Made by a program: the position numbers and the translations under genes
Part shown: in pieces, positions 31,804 to 42,300 of the stretch
How positions within the stretch are numbered: the first letter of the stretch is position 1
Layout: every line of letters starts with the position of its first letter
Assembly: GCA_018806985.1 (NCBI GenBank)
Contig: JADANN010000202.1
Span: forward strand, 1,674,001 to 1,738,000
Length of the DNA stretch: 64,000 nt
Reading direction: 5' to 3'
Source: Angiostrongylus vasorum
Lineage: Eukaryota; Nematoda; Chromadorea; Rhabditida; Metastrongylidae
The notes under the pieces: model-generated
The model's database searches: none
What the model was told of the DNA's origin: nothing
What the model saw: the letters and a program-made list of their open reading frames with translations, nothing else

Positions 31804-32822
31804 AGTAGAGACAACCGTATACAAATGATTACGAATATTAAGAAATCATTCCTTAGAAAAACCCTACTGGTTGGTGGCATGGTCAACAAAAGTTGGCCGC
31901 TTGCGATGAGGGTCACAATTTTAAAAAACTCAAATTGAAATATTGTCGATTTTTGAAAAAACCGGTTCTAAACGACTCAGTGTGAAAGCCTAATGCAATA
32001 AGGGGGCTATAAGAACACTCATTTTTTAAGAAAAAGAAAAGTTTGGGAATAAAACAACTTCGTAGATTTCAACGTGGTCGAATAACCGTGTCTCACATGC
32101 AAAGGCAATCAACCGTGGGAGAACAATAATAACCCTATAATACTTCTGTCATGGAGTCGTCGGCCGTGAACGAGTTCTCAGTCGATCACTTTATGCACCT
32201 GGGGTACACTGAGAGCCTACATGGTTAAGAGCCAATATCCCTGAACATTGTGAAGGTAAGATAGTTACGAAATACTTGTTGGTTTCGATGCCAGTGAGAC
32301 AGTACATTGTGCTTCCTATTTTCACCTTGTTGTTAACCAGTCTCGAGTGCTAGCTGATTGAAGGCAGCTCTCAACTCTAAGAACACCAATCGTTGAAAAA
32401 GAAGTCTACCATGAAAAGCATAATAGCGATGATAAACAAGAAGGAATACAAAGAAAGAGTGCAAGAAATCTGAGAAGGTAGGGACACACAGCACATACTA
32501 CAAGCTTTGCAAATTCTTCTTTCCTCGTCGAATGCTAAGTCGAGTTCTTCAATTTCGGACATGCTTCAGCTTCAAGCAGCATTGAGCAAAACAGAAAACT
32601 CGAAAGTAAGCAAGATTTTGTACTGAACTGTTAGAAGTGGTCGCGAAATCCGCTCTGCACATGGATGTAATTAATCACCTTTCAATAACTCAAAAGACCA
32701 GCTTTCTACAAACCTCGGCATAAATAGTTGATATATTTATACATATCTTCTTATGATCTGATTATGTTGAGCCGACGCGAGGTTAGTAGAAGTTATCCCT
32801 GTTGTTGTTTCTTTTTTTGTTT
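31804..32822. other. No gene; short PLE-type end at right
   Basis: The stretch is mostly unassigned. At 32,764-32,812 the complement reads like the tail AACCTCGCGTCGGCTCA of the hammerhead-bearing ends, preceded by a GATAAC-type stretch, but no hammerhead core is present. Confidence 0.35.
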
Positions 32823-33060
32823 TAATGATAATTCTTCGCTTACAAGTCAGATTTTTTTGTCTTAACGATAACACTTCCCTGAGCAATCGGATTTTCTTCT
32901 CTTAATGATAAGACGTCCCTCACAAGTCGGATTGTCTTCTCCAAATGATAACACGTCGCTTAGAAGTCGAGTTTTTTGTCTTAATTATAATACGTCTCTT
33001 AGACGTGGGATTTTTTTGTCTTAATGATAGTTGGTCCCCTACAAGTCGAATTTTCTTGCT
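32823..33060. repeat. Minisatellite, six units of about 40 bp
   Basis: Six diverged tandem units of 39-40 bases carry the shared words TAATGATAA, ACGTC(C/G)CT, ACAAGTCGGAT and TTTTTTGTCT. Units differ at roughly a quarter of positions, so the array is old. No open frame runs through it. Confidence 0.92.
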
Positions 33061-33329
33061 TGATGACGACCGTACGCGGAAACGATTCGAATTTAATAAC
33101 TAATTGGGTTTGTACAAATTCCACAGTGTCGGACCATGAGAAATAAGAAAAATGCGAAAAATAAAGACGAAATGTTGTAATTGAAGTAGAAACAATTTTA
33201 ATCATTTAGTTTTATTTTTGTGCGACTCGTCTTCACATCTGCAGTGCGGATCCCCCTCACATCCAATTCGTCTCCTCGCATCCATCATCTACGAAAGCAT
33301 TCCAACGTTTACGTGCGACTTCGGCACTT

Positions 33330-33590
33330 GAGATTTTTCATTTCATCTTGAATGTCGTAGACTGCTGCTAGAGGAATTCTCCCTGGAGTCCTGAGATAGG
33401 AGTTGGCTGGATTGGATCGCAGAGGGTGATTCTTTCCCGGACAAGTCCGATACCAATTTCACGAGCCCGGAGAGGTGACAGGCTTGCTGAGCTTGGGACG
33501 TGATCGAAGCAGTTCCGTGTTCATGGTGATCGACATCATTATCACTATGCTATCCGTCCTCTAGGATATGAGAATAGCACTATAATAAGA
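33330..33590 (-). repeat. SINE3, minus strand
   Basis: The complement has GGATAGCATAGTGATAATGA and CTGCTTCGATCACGTCCC as tRNA-like A- and B-box areas, then a body shared with 14,660-14,960. It is the duplicated copy of that element. Confidence 0.55.
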
Positions 33591-33760
33591 TGAAGCTCTT
33601 TAGGCTTTTTCGATTGTATACAACAACGTCTTGTCTGCATGAATATCGGACACATTTTCAAAATCCGGACTAAAAAGGATTATCGTAGTTCGAGCGTTTT
33701 TTGAGTTTCAACATTTCAGTAGCTGAAGTAGTTGACTAGTGAGAGTGTGCACCATTTTAG

Positions 33761-34450
33761 CTTCTAATATATCAAAACACGTGTTGGCGGCTCCGATGGT
33801 ATAATATACGTAATCATCTGCACGAGAATTAAGATTAGGACATCGCAACAAAACCGTGCTGGCGGAGTCTCAAGAAATGAAAAACGATTCGTCATCCAGT
33901 TAAGAATTTCTGCTCCCATTGCAATAACCTTCATTCGTCGGACCTTATAATTCGGTTGTAAATTGATTGCGTCACGGAATGGAACATTTGGCCTGCCAGA
34001 GAAATCTCGATATTCCACATGGATATCCCGTACACGGTTTTTTACCGTATAAATTCTAGCGTAAAGGGTACATGTGAAGATGCGAGATCGTAGAGAGACT
34101 GGAACTTTCGGTTTTATTTTTTTCATCGAGTTCATTGTTTTATCCCCCAACCGTCCCACGTAATTCGTCATCAGAGATTCTTTCTTTCTTAAAAACCGTT
34201 CCTAGATAAACGCTGATCGAAGTAGTTTCAGACAATACCACTCGGCGTGTTCATTGCCTTCGAAGTGGCAATGTTCAAATTCATTCCGATGCTTGGCGTA
34301 ACTGGTCGACACCGCTTCATCCTTGTTGCTGTCGAAAACCTAATAATTATTGCTAAACTAGTAGATGCACCGATTCTATTGCTAGTAATGTACTTGTTAG
34401 CAAGACTTCTGTTGTTAAGGATCTTAGTTTTAAACATTAATTTTGGTTCA
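33761..34450 (+). pseudogene. Serpentine receptor TM5-TM7 remnant
   Basis: Only two exons of the receptor family are present. The TM5 exon (33,761-33,899) ends in EKR-type sequence, with the same frameshift as copy 1. The last exon starts at 34,232 after TTTCAG and keeps TM6 (VFIAFEVAMFKFIPMLGV) and GRHRFILVAVENLIIIAK. After DAPILLLV it runs into unrelated sequence through a deletion that removes the FN-D/x-V C-terminal end. There is no upstream part, so this is a duplicated gene fragment and not a gene. Confidence 0.8.
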
Positions 34451-34751
34451 TGAATAAATAAAGGGTAAAGCTCTCATCGTTGATCAGTCCTTGAGGGATG
34501 CGCCGTGCATTCGACTGCATTAAGCACCGTTTGGAAGTGAATGAATGCATATCTGGGCTTTACAGTAACTCGCGGTGGCCTACCGATGTATAGAATGCGT
34601 GCTGTTATCCTCCCGAACCGATCTGGTGCCAAATTAGTGACCCCGGAGGGACTGAAGGCTTGGTGGGCCAGAGGCGCGAAATCGATCCCACGTGTGTGTT
34701 GCAGAGCGCCTCCCACCACTGCTCCACACCTGCCACATTCTGGTTCATGAA
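34444..34751 (-). repeat. SINE1, minus strand, perfect target duplication
   Basis: TGGTTCATGAA occurs at 34,444-34,454 and 34,741-34,751 around the element. The tail complement AAATAAAGGGTAAAGCTCTC is on the left and the head complement on the right. The perfect 11-bp flank is direct evidence that SINE1 inserts by LINE-type target-primed integration. Confidence 0.92.
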
Positions 34752-34874
34752 GTAAGAAGCTTTAGCAGGGGGAGTAAATACTACTCACTAGATTGCACCT
34801 TTTTGATTTACTACTGTACTAGAACATGAGAATTGGGTGTTTTGATGACCACTTTAGTACTACATATCTCCTCG

Positions 34875-35145
34875 TGTGTTGGTTGGAGGCGCCACTGCAA
34901 CACACATGTGGAATAGATCCCCGTGCACATGACCCACCAAGCCTTCTATCCCTCCGGGGTCGGCAAATTGGTACCAGACCTGTCTGGGAGGAAAAGCAGC
35001 ACTTGTCTGACACATCGGTAGGCCACCGCGAGTCACTGTAAAGGCCAGATATTAATTCAATCTCCTCCAAATGATGCTTAACGAAGTCGAATGCACGGCA
35101 CATTCCTCGATTATGGATTAACGCCCAGAGCTTTATCCTTTTTTT
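34875..35145 (+). repeat. SINE1, plus strand
   Basis: The head is truncated at GGTTGGAGGCGCCACTGC. The B box is altered to GGAATAGATCCCC. The body and tail AGAGCTTTATCCTTTTTTT are intact. It is the partner of the SINE1 at 16,440. Its 3' flank resembles that of the 6,465 copy. Confidence 0.85.
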
Positions 35146-35215
35146 ATTTTGTCTTTAAGTAGATATATGGCTAGTATAGTTTTCTGTTCTTATGGATTTT
35201 TTTTGGCCGCAGATC

Positions 35216-35865
35216 GGTTACTGGTGCTTCGATGCAGGAGTATCTGGGTGCTCGTAATATAGGCTCGAATATACTTTAACAATTGGGTAACTATTAGGGT
35301 TAAAAGTCATGTTAGTGTATCCGCTGCACACTCTATACAGCTGAAAATGGGTCTAACCTTGAATAGCCATGAATTGGCAAGTGCAAGATAACCACTGCGT
35401 AGTAACTTACACGTTTTAACAAGTATATATGAGTATAAGAACACAGGTTGGTAATTCAACTTCGAGTTGAGGAATAAATGGTTATTTTAAGCCACCTTTA
35501 AACCAAGCATTTGGGCGTTCCTTAGATGAGCTGGGTCATGTTCAGCAACTAAATGACAATTAGGCTTGCAAACCAAGTCTTTCTATCCGTAGTCACTTCT
35601 ATACAACTAATGACCTGTCTTGCCTTGAAGGGTGAGGTGTTGTATCATTAGTGGATTTTAGCTTACGAGTTTTGATAAGTAGGTATAAGATAGAACATCT
35701 TGATAATTCTATTTTGCGCTGCGAAATAATTGATGCTTTTAAATGTGCCACGCTTGCCACTTTGACCCAATCCTTCTTTAATATTGGGGACTGATTTTAA
35801 AAATTCTTTTCAAATGGCGGGCAATAAAGAGAAGCCCTTTCAAGAAGTTTATTTTTCCGCCATCT
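35216..35865. other. No recognisable gene
   Basis: Nothing could be assigned in this AT-rich stretch. Confidence 0.4.
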
Positions 35866-36455
35866 CGACATCTAACTGAAGAGGAATTACTGCGAACTCT
35901 CCACTCTTATCACTAACTGACAGTCTAATAGTTTTTAATTCTATTAGTTTTTGAACCTTCGGCGTAGCACATTTCTGACCCACTGTAAGGTTTAAACTAA
36001 ACTTTCTGTCGCAATAATGATTAAGAATTTTGAGAACTTCGCCTGAATTGCCGGGTCATTACTCTGGTGTACACAAGCAGATGACTGTTTTGTTACCTGC
36101 TCCACACAACAGAAGATGGGAGAATGTTTTCAGTTAGTGGGAACAAAGTCCCAGAAAAACCGATGGAAAACTGACTTCCATTTGTGAATGCTCAAATTGA
36201 CTTATAAGAAGAGAGCACTACATCACCAAGTGGTATGGAAAGCTAAGTAACAAAAACAGACTGGTTTATTAGCTCTCCTCTTAACCGTCACACACACAAA
36301 CGGAGCGCTTCTGAAAAAAAAATGTTTTCAACAGCCGCCAGTGTGTCCACAGAAAGAGCAAAAGGAAGGATCCCTGAAATTGACGCGTTAGGCAGCTATT
36401 TCCAATGGCTACGAAACTGTATCTCCTTGGAGTACGTGAAGAGGAAAAAGCACGC
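35866..36455. mobile_element. Old Penelope-like remnants, inverted halves
   Basis: The left part (35,866-36,050) is minus strand and matches the N-terminal PLE coding around LSVSDKGGEFVVIPRQLDV. The right part (36,150-36,455) is plus strand and matches the region after the RT core, including a frameshifted HTKRALVRNMF and ATSV-T. The opposite orientations repeat the head-to-head arrangement of the 57-61 kb insertion, but the copy is much older. Confidence 0.75.
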
Positions 36456-36529
36456 CCATAAACAATAATTATAGCGAAAATAAGGGCACGTTCACGCAGC
36501 CCATCATTTCCAACTAAATAGAGGGGACA

Positions 36530-36650
36530 CATCTATGGTGTCGTGGTGAACGCGTTACTCCCCGGAAAGGACAATAGCGCGTTCGTTCCCCACCGCAGAC
36601 ACCTGCTGCCCGGAGTTTTGCCAATATCTCAGCAACATTGAAGTTATTTT
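36530..36650 (+). repeat. SINE2 fragment, plus strand
   Basis: GGTGTCGTGGTGAACGCG, then CTCCCCGGAAAGGACAATAG and GCGCGTTCGTTCCCCACCG, then GAGTTTTGCCAATATCTCAG, are present. The tail is replaced by the U1 repeat. Confidence 0.82.
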
Positions 36651-37220
36651 CCTGATTTCATCGTTGTTCTCAATTGTAGAATGAATTGAGGTGCTATCCT
36701 ATTTCCTTTGCTCGCTCAACTCTTTAAGGCGTCGTTCCTGATTCATGGTAACGTGAAGGATCATGGTGCTTTTCTTATTAATGATGAGGAGGGAATTAAA
36801 GACATTTAACACACTCGTACATGTGTGTGACTGAACCCTCTGCTTGCTGGACACGTTTTAACTGCTCAATAAATGTTTTCTCTCAAATACGAAACGTGCA
36901 TTGCAAGAAACGAAAGGCCAATGATTGTCCAGTCTTGCGCCGTTCTGAGAAATTCAGTTAACCTTTCCATCAAATTTTCCTATTTATTTGCAGTTTAGAT
37001 TTATAGATGACATTAGAGAGCTTCACCTGTCGAGGATTGCATGTTTTTAGTACCTCCTATTACGTTTAAATCAAGGAAACATTCCCTAGCAACCTTCCAA
37101 TACTCTGCCGCCTTGATGTGACTCGATGTGAAAATCAAAGTACCGTGGCAGGCTTATCTCCTCAGTAGAGTATCTAAAGCCTTACAATAGTTGAGCTCTC
37201 TACCCGCATATGCAGCAAAG
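36651..37220. repeat. U1 repeat, third close copy
   Basis: The stretch is closely similar to 55,540-56,105 in direct orientation and to the left arm about 41,700-42,300 in inverted orientation. It stops at ATGCAGCAAAGAGT (about 37,218), at the same place where the arms continue differently. It lies just outside the inverted repeat, so it is an independent copy or a leftover of the rearrangement. Confidence 0.85.
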
Positions 37221-37451
37221 AGTCTATGGTAGTGAAACATAAATGTATATTCATATTTTATTCGTAAATTTGCAATATTTCATTGGGTTATGCAACGCTG
37301 AAGATATCATCTATTGCGCTGGACCCCTTCTAAAACTCAACTCTTCAAGTGCTGGTTTGATGCTTTATTAACTTCACTGACGACGTCTCGATCAAAGGTG
37401 ACCTAAATGGCAAATAGAAGACAGATTAGGCTATAGTTCTCAAGGCCGACT

Positions 37452-37960
37452 ATGTTTGTATTTTTGTGTCCAGCAGCCGTAGAAGCATTACTGACTTGTT
37501 TTCTAGGACTGATTGAGATAATGGCGGATCTCGATGTCGATTGCTGTTCCAACCATTGCGGCAGCGACATTAGTGCAGTTTTCTACTCATTAACATTTTT
37601 ATCTTTTCTTTTTGAGAGCTTTGCAATACAGGTGTAAGTTACTTGTTACCTGCAGGTTATCCTTCTTTGCAGGAAGCATTGCTTCGAGTGCTCTTAGAAA
37701 CAGAAATTTCTTGGTGGCATTCAAACTCGCGGCTTTTATGGCGCTATCGTTCTCGGTGAGCCAATAGTTATTATTCAACCTATTAGTTTCATTTCCGACA
37801 CCAGCCAGAGAATTGAAGAAAGTTCTCACCAGAATCCTTTTAAAATTCACTTTTTGATTGTTGCGGTTCTCGCTTATTTCTGGATCAAAAAATTGTGCCG
37901 AAAAGGCTGGATTTTCCTGTTCGGAGAACTGTCACAACAGCCGCATCATTTAGGTGAAGT
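37452..37960 (+). CDS. Candidate small membrane protein exons, unrecognised
   Basis: A first frame (37,452-37,631) has two hydrophobic runs around MFVFLCPAAVEALLTCFLGL and SAVFYSLTFLSFLFESFAIQ, with a cysteine pair region DCCSNHC between them. It ends before a 41-base GT...TTTGCAG intron candidate. A second exon (37,673-37,755) can read SIASSALRNRNFLVAFKLAA and ends at GTGAGC, but the reading phase does not match the first. A third stretch (about 37,830-37,910) reads HFLIVAVLAYFWIKKLCRK. The series of membrane segments with plausible splice sites suggests a small four-pass membrane protein or its pseudogene. The family is not recognised. Confidence 0.3.
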
Positions 37961-38237
37961 ATTGGATTAGCAACCACAGTTTTTCGATCGCACCCAACTA
38001 TTATGGTACAGACTGTTGCAATATGTATGATCCAGATTAAAAAAAACTGATGTCAAAGGAATTTCGTTGTTAATCAGTCAACAACAATCATTTTTAAATG
38101 GTGCGCATTCCAATGAGAGTATTCCATTGGTGCTGCTGCGTTCCAGTCCACTTGGATGGTTTGGATACATACGCCAACAGCCGCATAATGATGAAAAAAA
38201 CTTGTGTGAAAGCCCCGATTCGAATGACTGCGATCAG

Positions 38238-38353
38238 GCTAAGGCTTAGGCTTAGCCTTATGCTTAGGTTTGGGCTTGGGCTTAGGCTTAGGGTTAGGCT
38301 TAGGCTTAGGCTTAGGCTTAGGCTTCGGCTTAGGCATAGGCTTCGGCTTAGGA
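38238..38353 (+). repeat. Interstitial telomeric repeat, TTAGGC strand
   Basis: About 19 units of the nematode telomere hexamer TTAGGC and one-base variants (TTGGGC, TTCGGC, TTAGGG, ATAGGC) occupy the plus strand. The longest perfect run is about four to five units. The array forms the outer end of the left inverted-repeat arm. Confidence 0.92.
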
Positions 38354-38939
38354 ATATTGGTTGATCATGATTTTCATTTTCCATTTTTCTTCCAGTGGAA
38401 ATGACCTCTTTCTAATCTTCCGTTGGTGCGATCGTGTTGTAAACTGAAATCTTGTGAGCTAGCCTCCATGATCATGTAGGGCTCTTTTAATGTTTTCGAA
38501 TCTAGGATACCCTTACACCGGCATATCCTGATCTGGCGTCTCAATCTCTAACAAAAAATTCGTTGAATTCCTTTTCGTTCTGGATTACTTCTTTCTACTC
38601 AATGTGAGATGTATTGAGTTTCCTCTTAACAACACCACACATTGATCAAGAGCGGTAACGATGGCGATCCGGTGATCCTTTTTAGCAATACTTCCCTGAG
38701 ATCCACATTGTGATGAAGACCTGGATACGCCGTTTCAAGGCTAAGTCAGGGCTCCAGGGAAGGTCAAAGTGCTCAACCAGCGATAGGCCAGACTCAGTAC
38801 ACCATACATTGGCTGCTTCCACTATGATGTCAGGCGGTGACACAACCGGTGAAAGGCCACAAAATCTCGGGTTACGCAGGACGTCACTGGAACAGGATCT
38901 GACGAACACGCGCACCACATGCCATGGAGATTGTATCTT

Positions 38940-39155
38940 ACTTTCCATCTCCACAGACTCCGATCTTCACGTGACAATTTCGCCTTTCTTATGAATGTCG
39001 TAGAATTCAGAATGCAAGTTGAGACGATTCCGCTTGCAATATTGGAGACCCGGGTCAATACATTCCCGCGTGGATAGGTGGAGTGCGTTTGGGCGGTGAT
39101 CGAACTAGCCCCTTCGCTTCCTGATCGACACCACAATCCACTGCTCTATACCATC
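38940..39155 (-). repeat. SINE3, minus strand (left arm)
   Basis: This is the reverse complement of the right-arm copy at 62,905-63,150. The tRNA-like head is at the right edge (TGGGATGGTATAGAGCAGTGG on the minus strand). Confidence 0.55.
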
Positions 39156-39584
39156 CCAAATTTTCCTTATAGATCAGAAAATAAGCTGTGAATATAGAAA
39201 AATCATTCTACTGCTTGAGTTGCAATGCAGCATAGCTTAGTTGCACCGAACAGTATGTAAAAAATTATTACGTCGCACGTTATGTGAAAAAAAGTGTTAA
39301 CATAGGACAAAAAAAGAAAGTGAAAACGTTTCACCGAGATGACAGAAGACCTATAATTATTTCATTAGACGGTTTTATCGCAATCTAATTAAACCCTTAC
39401 ACGTTAAAGAAAGAAAAAGCTAACGCCACCGTGCCTTGTTAAACCAGTTTAGCTTAAATCAAGCACTTCAATAATACATATTCAACAGCAACTTCATTGA
39501 AAACAAAACAAAACTAACCACGAATAACTCGCCGTATTCTTGATGAGCAAATACGAGGTCTTACCTTATTCCTTACTAACGGGA

Positions 39585-39662
39585 AAGCTGACGTTTCGGC
39601 GGATTTCGCCTTCTTAAGAAGGTTAAGAAGGATAAACAAGGCGAAATCGCGGAAACGTCATT
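39585..39662. ncRNA. Palindrome of two hammerhead-like cores (left arm)
   Basis: GACGTTTCGGCGGATTTCGC near the left and GGCGAAATCGCGGAAACGTC near the right form an imperfect inverted repeat of about 23-base arms. Read on either strand the halves resemble the hammerhead series, with CTTAAGA in place of CTGANGA, stem II, GAAA and CGTC. The core is damaged at position 5, so function is unlikely. Confidence 0.5.
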
Positions 39663-39879
39663 CTTGCCGTCAGTGAAGAACAACGTAACATCTCGCGTTG
39701 GCTCATCCAGAATAGGATGAATTAGTTGATCAGTGCAAAGCTTAATAGAAAATCGGTCTTGTGAATTAGTGCAAGAGGTACTAACAAACAATTTTTGATG
39801 ATATACAGAACAATCTCTTTCTACGAAGGAAAGAATAGTCACTGTACACTTTATCAACAGTATGACATTAAGTGAAGGA

Positions 39880-40160
39880 GGCGTGTGGCGCAGTGGGTCG
39901 GAGGCGCTCTGCTACACACAAGTGGATTCGATCTCCGAGCCCACGACCCACCAAGCCTTCCATTTCTCCGGGGTCGGCGAATTGGTACCAGACTCGCCTG
40001 GGAGGATAGCAGCACTGGCTCGATACATCGGTAGGCTGTCGCGAGTCATTCTAAAGGCCAGATATGCATTCAATCACCTCCAAACGATGCTTAATGAAGT
40101 CGAATGCATGGCGCATCCCTCAGGGATTCGTCAACGCCGAGACTTTTATCCTTTTTTAAC
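39880..40160 (+). repeat. SINE1, full-length, plus strand (left arm)
   Basis: The head is GGCGTGTGGCGCAGTGGG, the B box region is GTGGATTCGATCTCC, and the tail is GAGACTTTTATCCTTTTTT. A second short tail-like piece follows at 40,230-40,265 (GAACGCCGAGAGCTTAATCC), probably part of another SINE1. Confidence 0.9.
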
Positions 40161-40564
40161 CAAAATGTTAAGATTCTGTATTCGCTCTCGTCTGCTTTCT
40201 TCATTCTGAGTTTGAATTGTTCGCCCACAGATTGACGAACGCCGAGAGCTTAATCCTTTATCCTTACTAGCTGCTTAGCTTCAAACGGATTATCTGTCTT
40301 GTCTGCAAATATATGAAGATAAGCCAACTCAAGTCGGCGTCAGTAAAATTTCCTTCCATCCTTTTCGCGCTCCAAGATTGTTGGATGTATTCCACCTTGT
40401 GAAGAGGAACGATGAGCATCATCCATTTTGGTGAGTTTCCACTGTTTTCATTACTAAGGTAGCTAGAACTAAATCGTCAGCTCTACTGTATCATTTATCT
40501 AACATATACGCTTCTGTGATTACTTATATCACTGATATGGTAACATTGTAATTTAGACTACACC

Positions 40565-40850
40565 CTCAGCTCAAATGGGTTCATTGCCGATTTGTGCTTC
40601 CCAGATCAATCCCATTGACGGATGTTTGCTGATAGCACTGGTCGATAGCACTAGCCGCGATACAGGCGAAACAAAGGACCCGCATGGCGCGGTGGTGAGC
40701 GCGTTAGCCCTCGGAAAGGGTAATAGCGCGTGCGTTCCTCACCACAAACACCTGCGATCCGCAGCTTTACCAATTTCTCAGCATCACTGTAGTGAAGTCA
40801 CACATATTACCCTGTCGTGAAAAAAATGTTATAGCCAGTAAATAAAAAGT
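40565..40850 (+). repeat. SINE2, full-length, plus strand (left arm)
   Basis: The copy includes the upstream GGTTCATTGCCGATTTGTG region, the head CGCATGGCGCGGTGGTGAGC (A-box-like) and GCGCGTGCGTTCCTCACC (B-box-like). It then runs through CAATTTCTCAGCATCAC to CAGTAAATAAAAAGTC, so it shows the whole element better than most copies. Confidence 0.82.
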
Positions 40851-41106
40851 CAACATTGTCGTGAAGTTGTTGATGGGGGGCCGTCGTATTTCATTAGTAA
40901 CTATAATTAACAATATTCGCGAGCACCTTAGGAGCGCTCATCATAACATTTCTTTCAAAGGTGTTCACAACAGTTCTTTTGACTGTTGTTAAGTGTTTTG
41001 CCATCTGCTCACCTTTTCTGGATTCTCGAAGATAAACTCGTTGCTTGCTGCGCAGATAAAGTTCGGGTTTCTGGATTGCAAGCCCAGACCACTTACGGGA
41101 CAGCTG

Positions 41107-41760
41107 TTAAATCGAAACTCGTTGTCCATGATGGAAACCCTTCATACTTCTCTTAAAAAGGGAGTGAATCCAATCAAGAATAATGTTCTTCCTCGGCAAT
41201 AGGATTTCCAACTCTACTGGTGGCTGAGTCAAATCTTTGCTTGCTGAAAGCAATGGTTGAATCAATTTCAGAATGTCTTCATTACGCAGTAGGTTATAGT
41301 TTTTTATTTTCGAATTTCCTATGCCCGATAATGACCTCCTTTTCATGGAAAACGCGATTTTTGACAATTAGACGAGTAAGAGAGTGCACGTTATTATGCC
41401 GACTTCTTACTCGGAAATTCCGATTCTGCATTCGTCACCACCAGTAGTTTCCTGCGAAGCCTTCCAACCCTTTAAACAATAATTTATTCACGGACTACTC
41501 GTTGCTGATCGCTTGTTGCAAATGATAATCAGATTAGCGTAATTAGTTCCAATCAGTCACATAGTTTGACGAATACCAATTTGTGATACCGACCTCCTTT
41601 CCTGTCAATCCCCCATAATTCGTGGATACAAGAAAGTCTAAGTCTTTCTTGTTTTCCAACTTATTTACTACCAAGGCAGTTCTCATTCGTCTAACTGGCC
41701 TACTCTTTGCTGCACATGCGAGTAGAGAGCTCAACTATTGTAAGGCTTTAGATACTCTAC
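41107..41760 (-). repeat. Unrecognised coding-like stretch U2 (left arm)
   Basis: Minus-strand frames at 41,543-41,734 and 41,107-41,367 (NLLRNEDILKLIQPLLSASK, then VELEILLPRKNIILDWIHS) are free of stops over 60-90 residues but are broken in between. The same frames lie in the right arm at 56,100-56,700. Because the arms are near-identical, this does not count as independent conservation. No family is recognised. It may be part of an element together with U1. Confidence 0.4.
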
Positions 41761-42300
41761 TGAGGAGATAAGCCTGCCCCACGGCACATTGCATTTTCAC
41801 ATCGAGTCACATCAAGGCGGCAGAGTATTGGAAGGTTGCTAGGGAATGTTTCCTTGATTTAAACGAAATAGGAGGTACTGAAAACATACAATCCTGGACA
41901 GGTGAGGCTCTCTAATGTCATCTATAAATCTAAACTGCAAATAAATAGGAAAAATTGATGGAAAGGTTAACTGAATTTCTCAGAACGGCGCAAGACGGGA
42001 CAATCATCGGCCTTTCGTTCCTTGCAATGCACATTTCGTATTTGAGAGAAAACATTTATTGAGCGGTTAAAACGTGTCCAGCAAGCACACGATTCAGTCA
42101 CACACATGTACGAGTGTGTTAAATGTCTTTAATTCCCTCCTCATCATTAATAAGAAAAAACACCATAATCCTTCACTTTACCGCGAATCAGGAACGACGC
42201 CTTAAAGAGTTGAGCGAGCAAAGGAAACAGGATAGCACCTCGATTCATTCTACAATTGAGAACAACGATGAAATCAAGAAAGTAATTTAAAACAATTTTC
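41700..42300 (+). repeat. U1 repeat (left arm)
   Basis: The plus-strand coding-like part reads ERRLKELSEQRKQDSTSIHS, then IENNDEIKKVI and a stop. A diverged relative lies at 28,250-29,030 and a close copy at 36,651-37,220. It occurs four times in this window counting both arms. Confidence 0.75.

Larger units (their letters stand above)
33240..35150. repeat. Direct segmental duplication, copy 2 (partner 14,600-16,720)
   Basis: The block carries SINE3, the receptor TM5 exon, a truncated last exon and the same head-to-head SINE1 pair as copy 1. It is about 200 bases shorter because of the deletion at about 34,388, after the TM7 start. The TM5 exon differs from copy 1 at only a few positions. 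Confidence 0.9.

Noticed and set aside
32823..33060. CRISPR-like array because of regular 40-base spacing
   Set aside because: The whole unit repeats and diverges evenly, with no constant repeat and variable spacer, and the genome is eukaryotic.
38098..38384. Frames with Leu-Ser or Arg-Leu repeats across 38,200-38,380
   Set aside because: They are translations of the TTAGGC array.
38682..39136. Conserved 90-104 residue frames on both strands, identical in both inverted-repeat arms
   Set aside because: The identity follows from recent DNA duplication of a SINE3-type sequence. Frames on both strands of the same DNA cannot all be genes, and none shows a domain.
39862..40209. 115-residue frame with similar copies at 16,056, 30,169, 34,474 and 61,826
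   Set aside because: It is a translation of SINE1. The apparent conservation comes from the repeat family.
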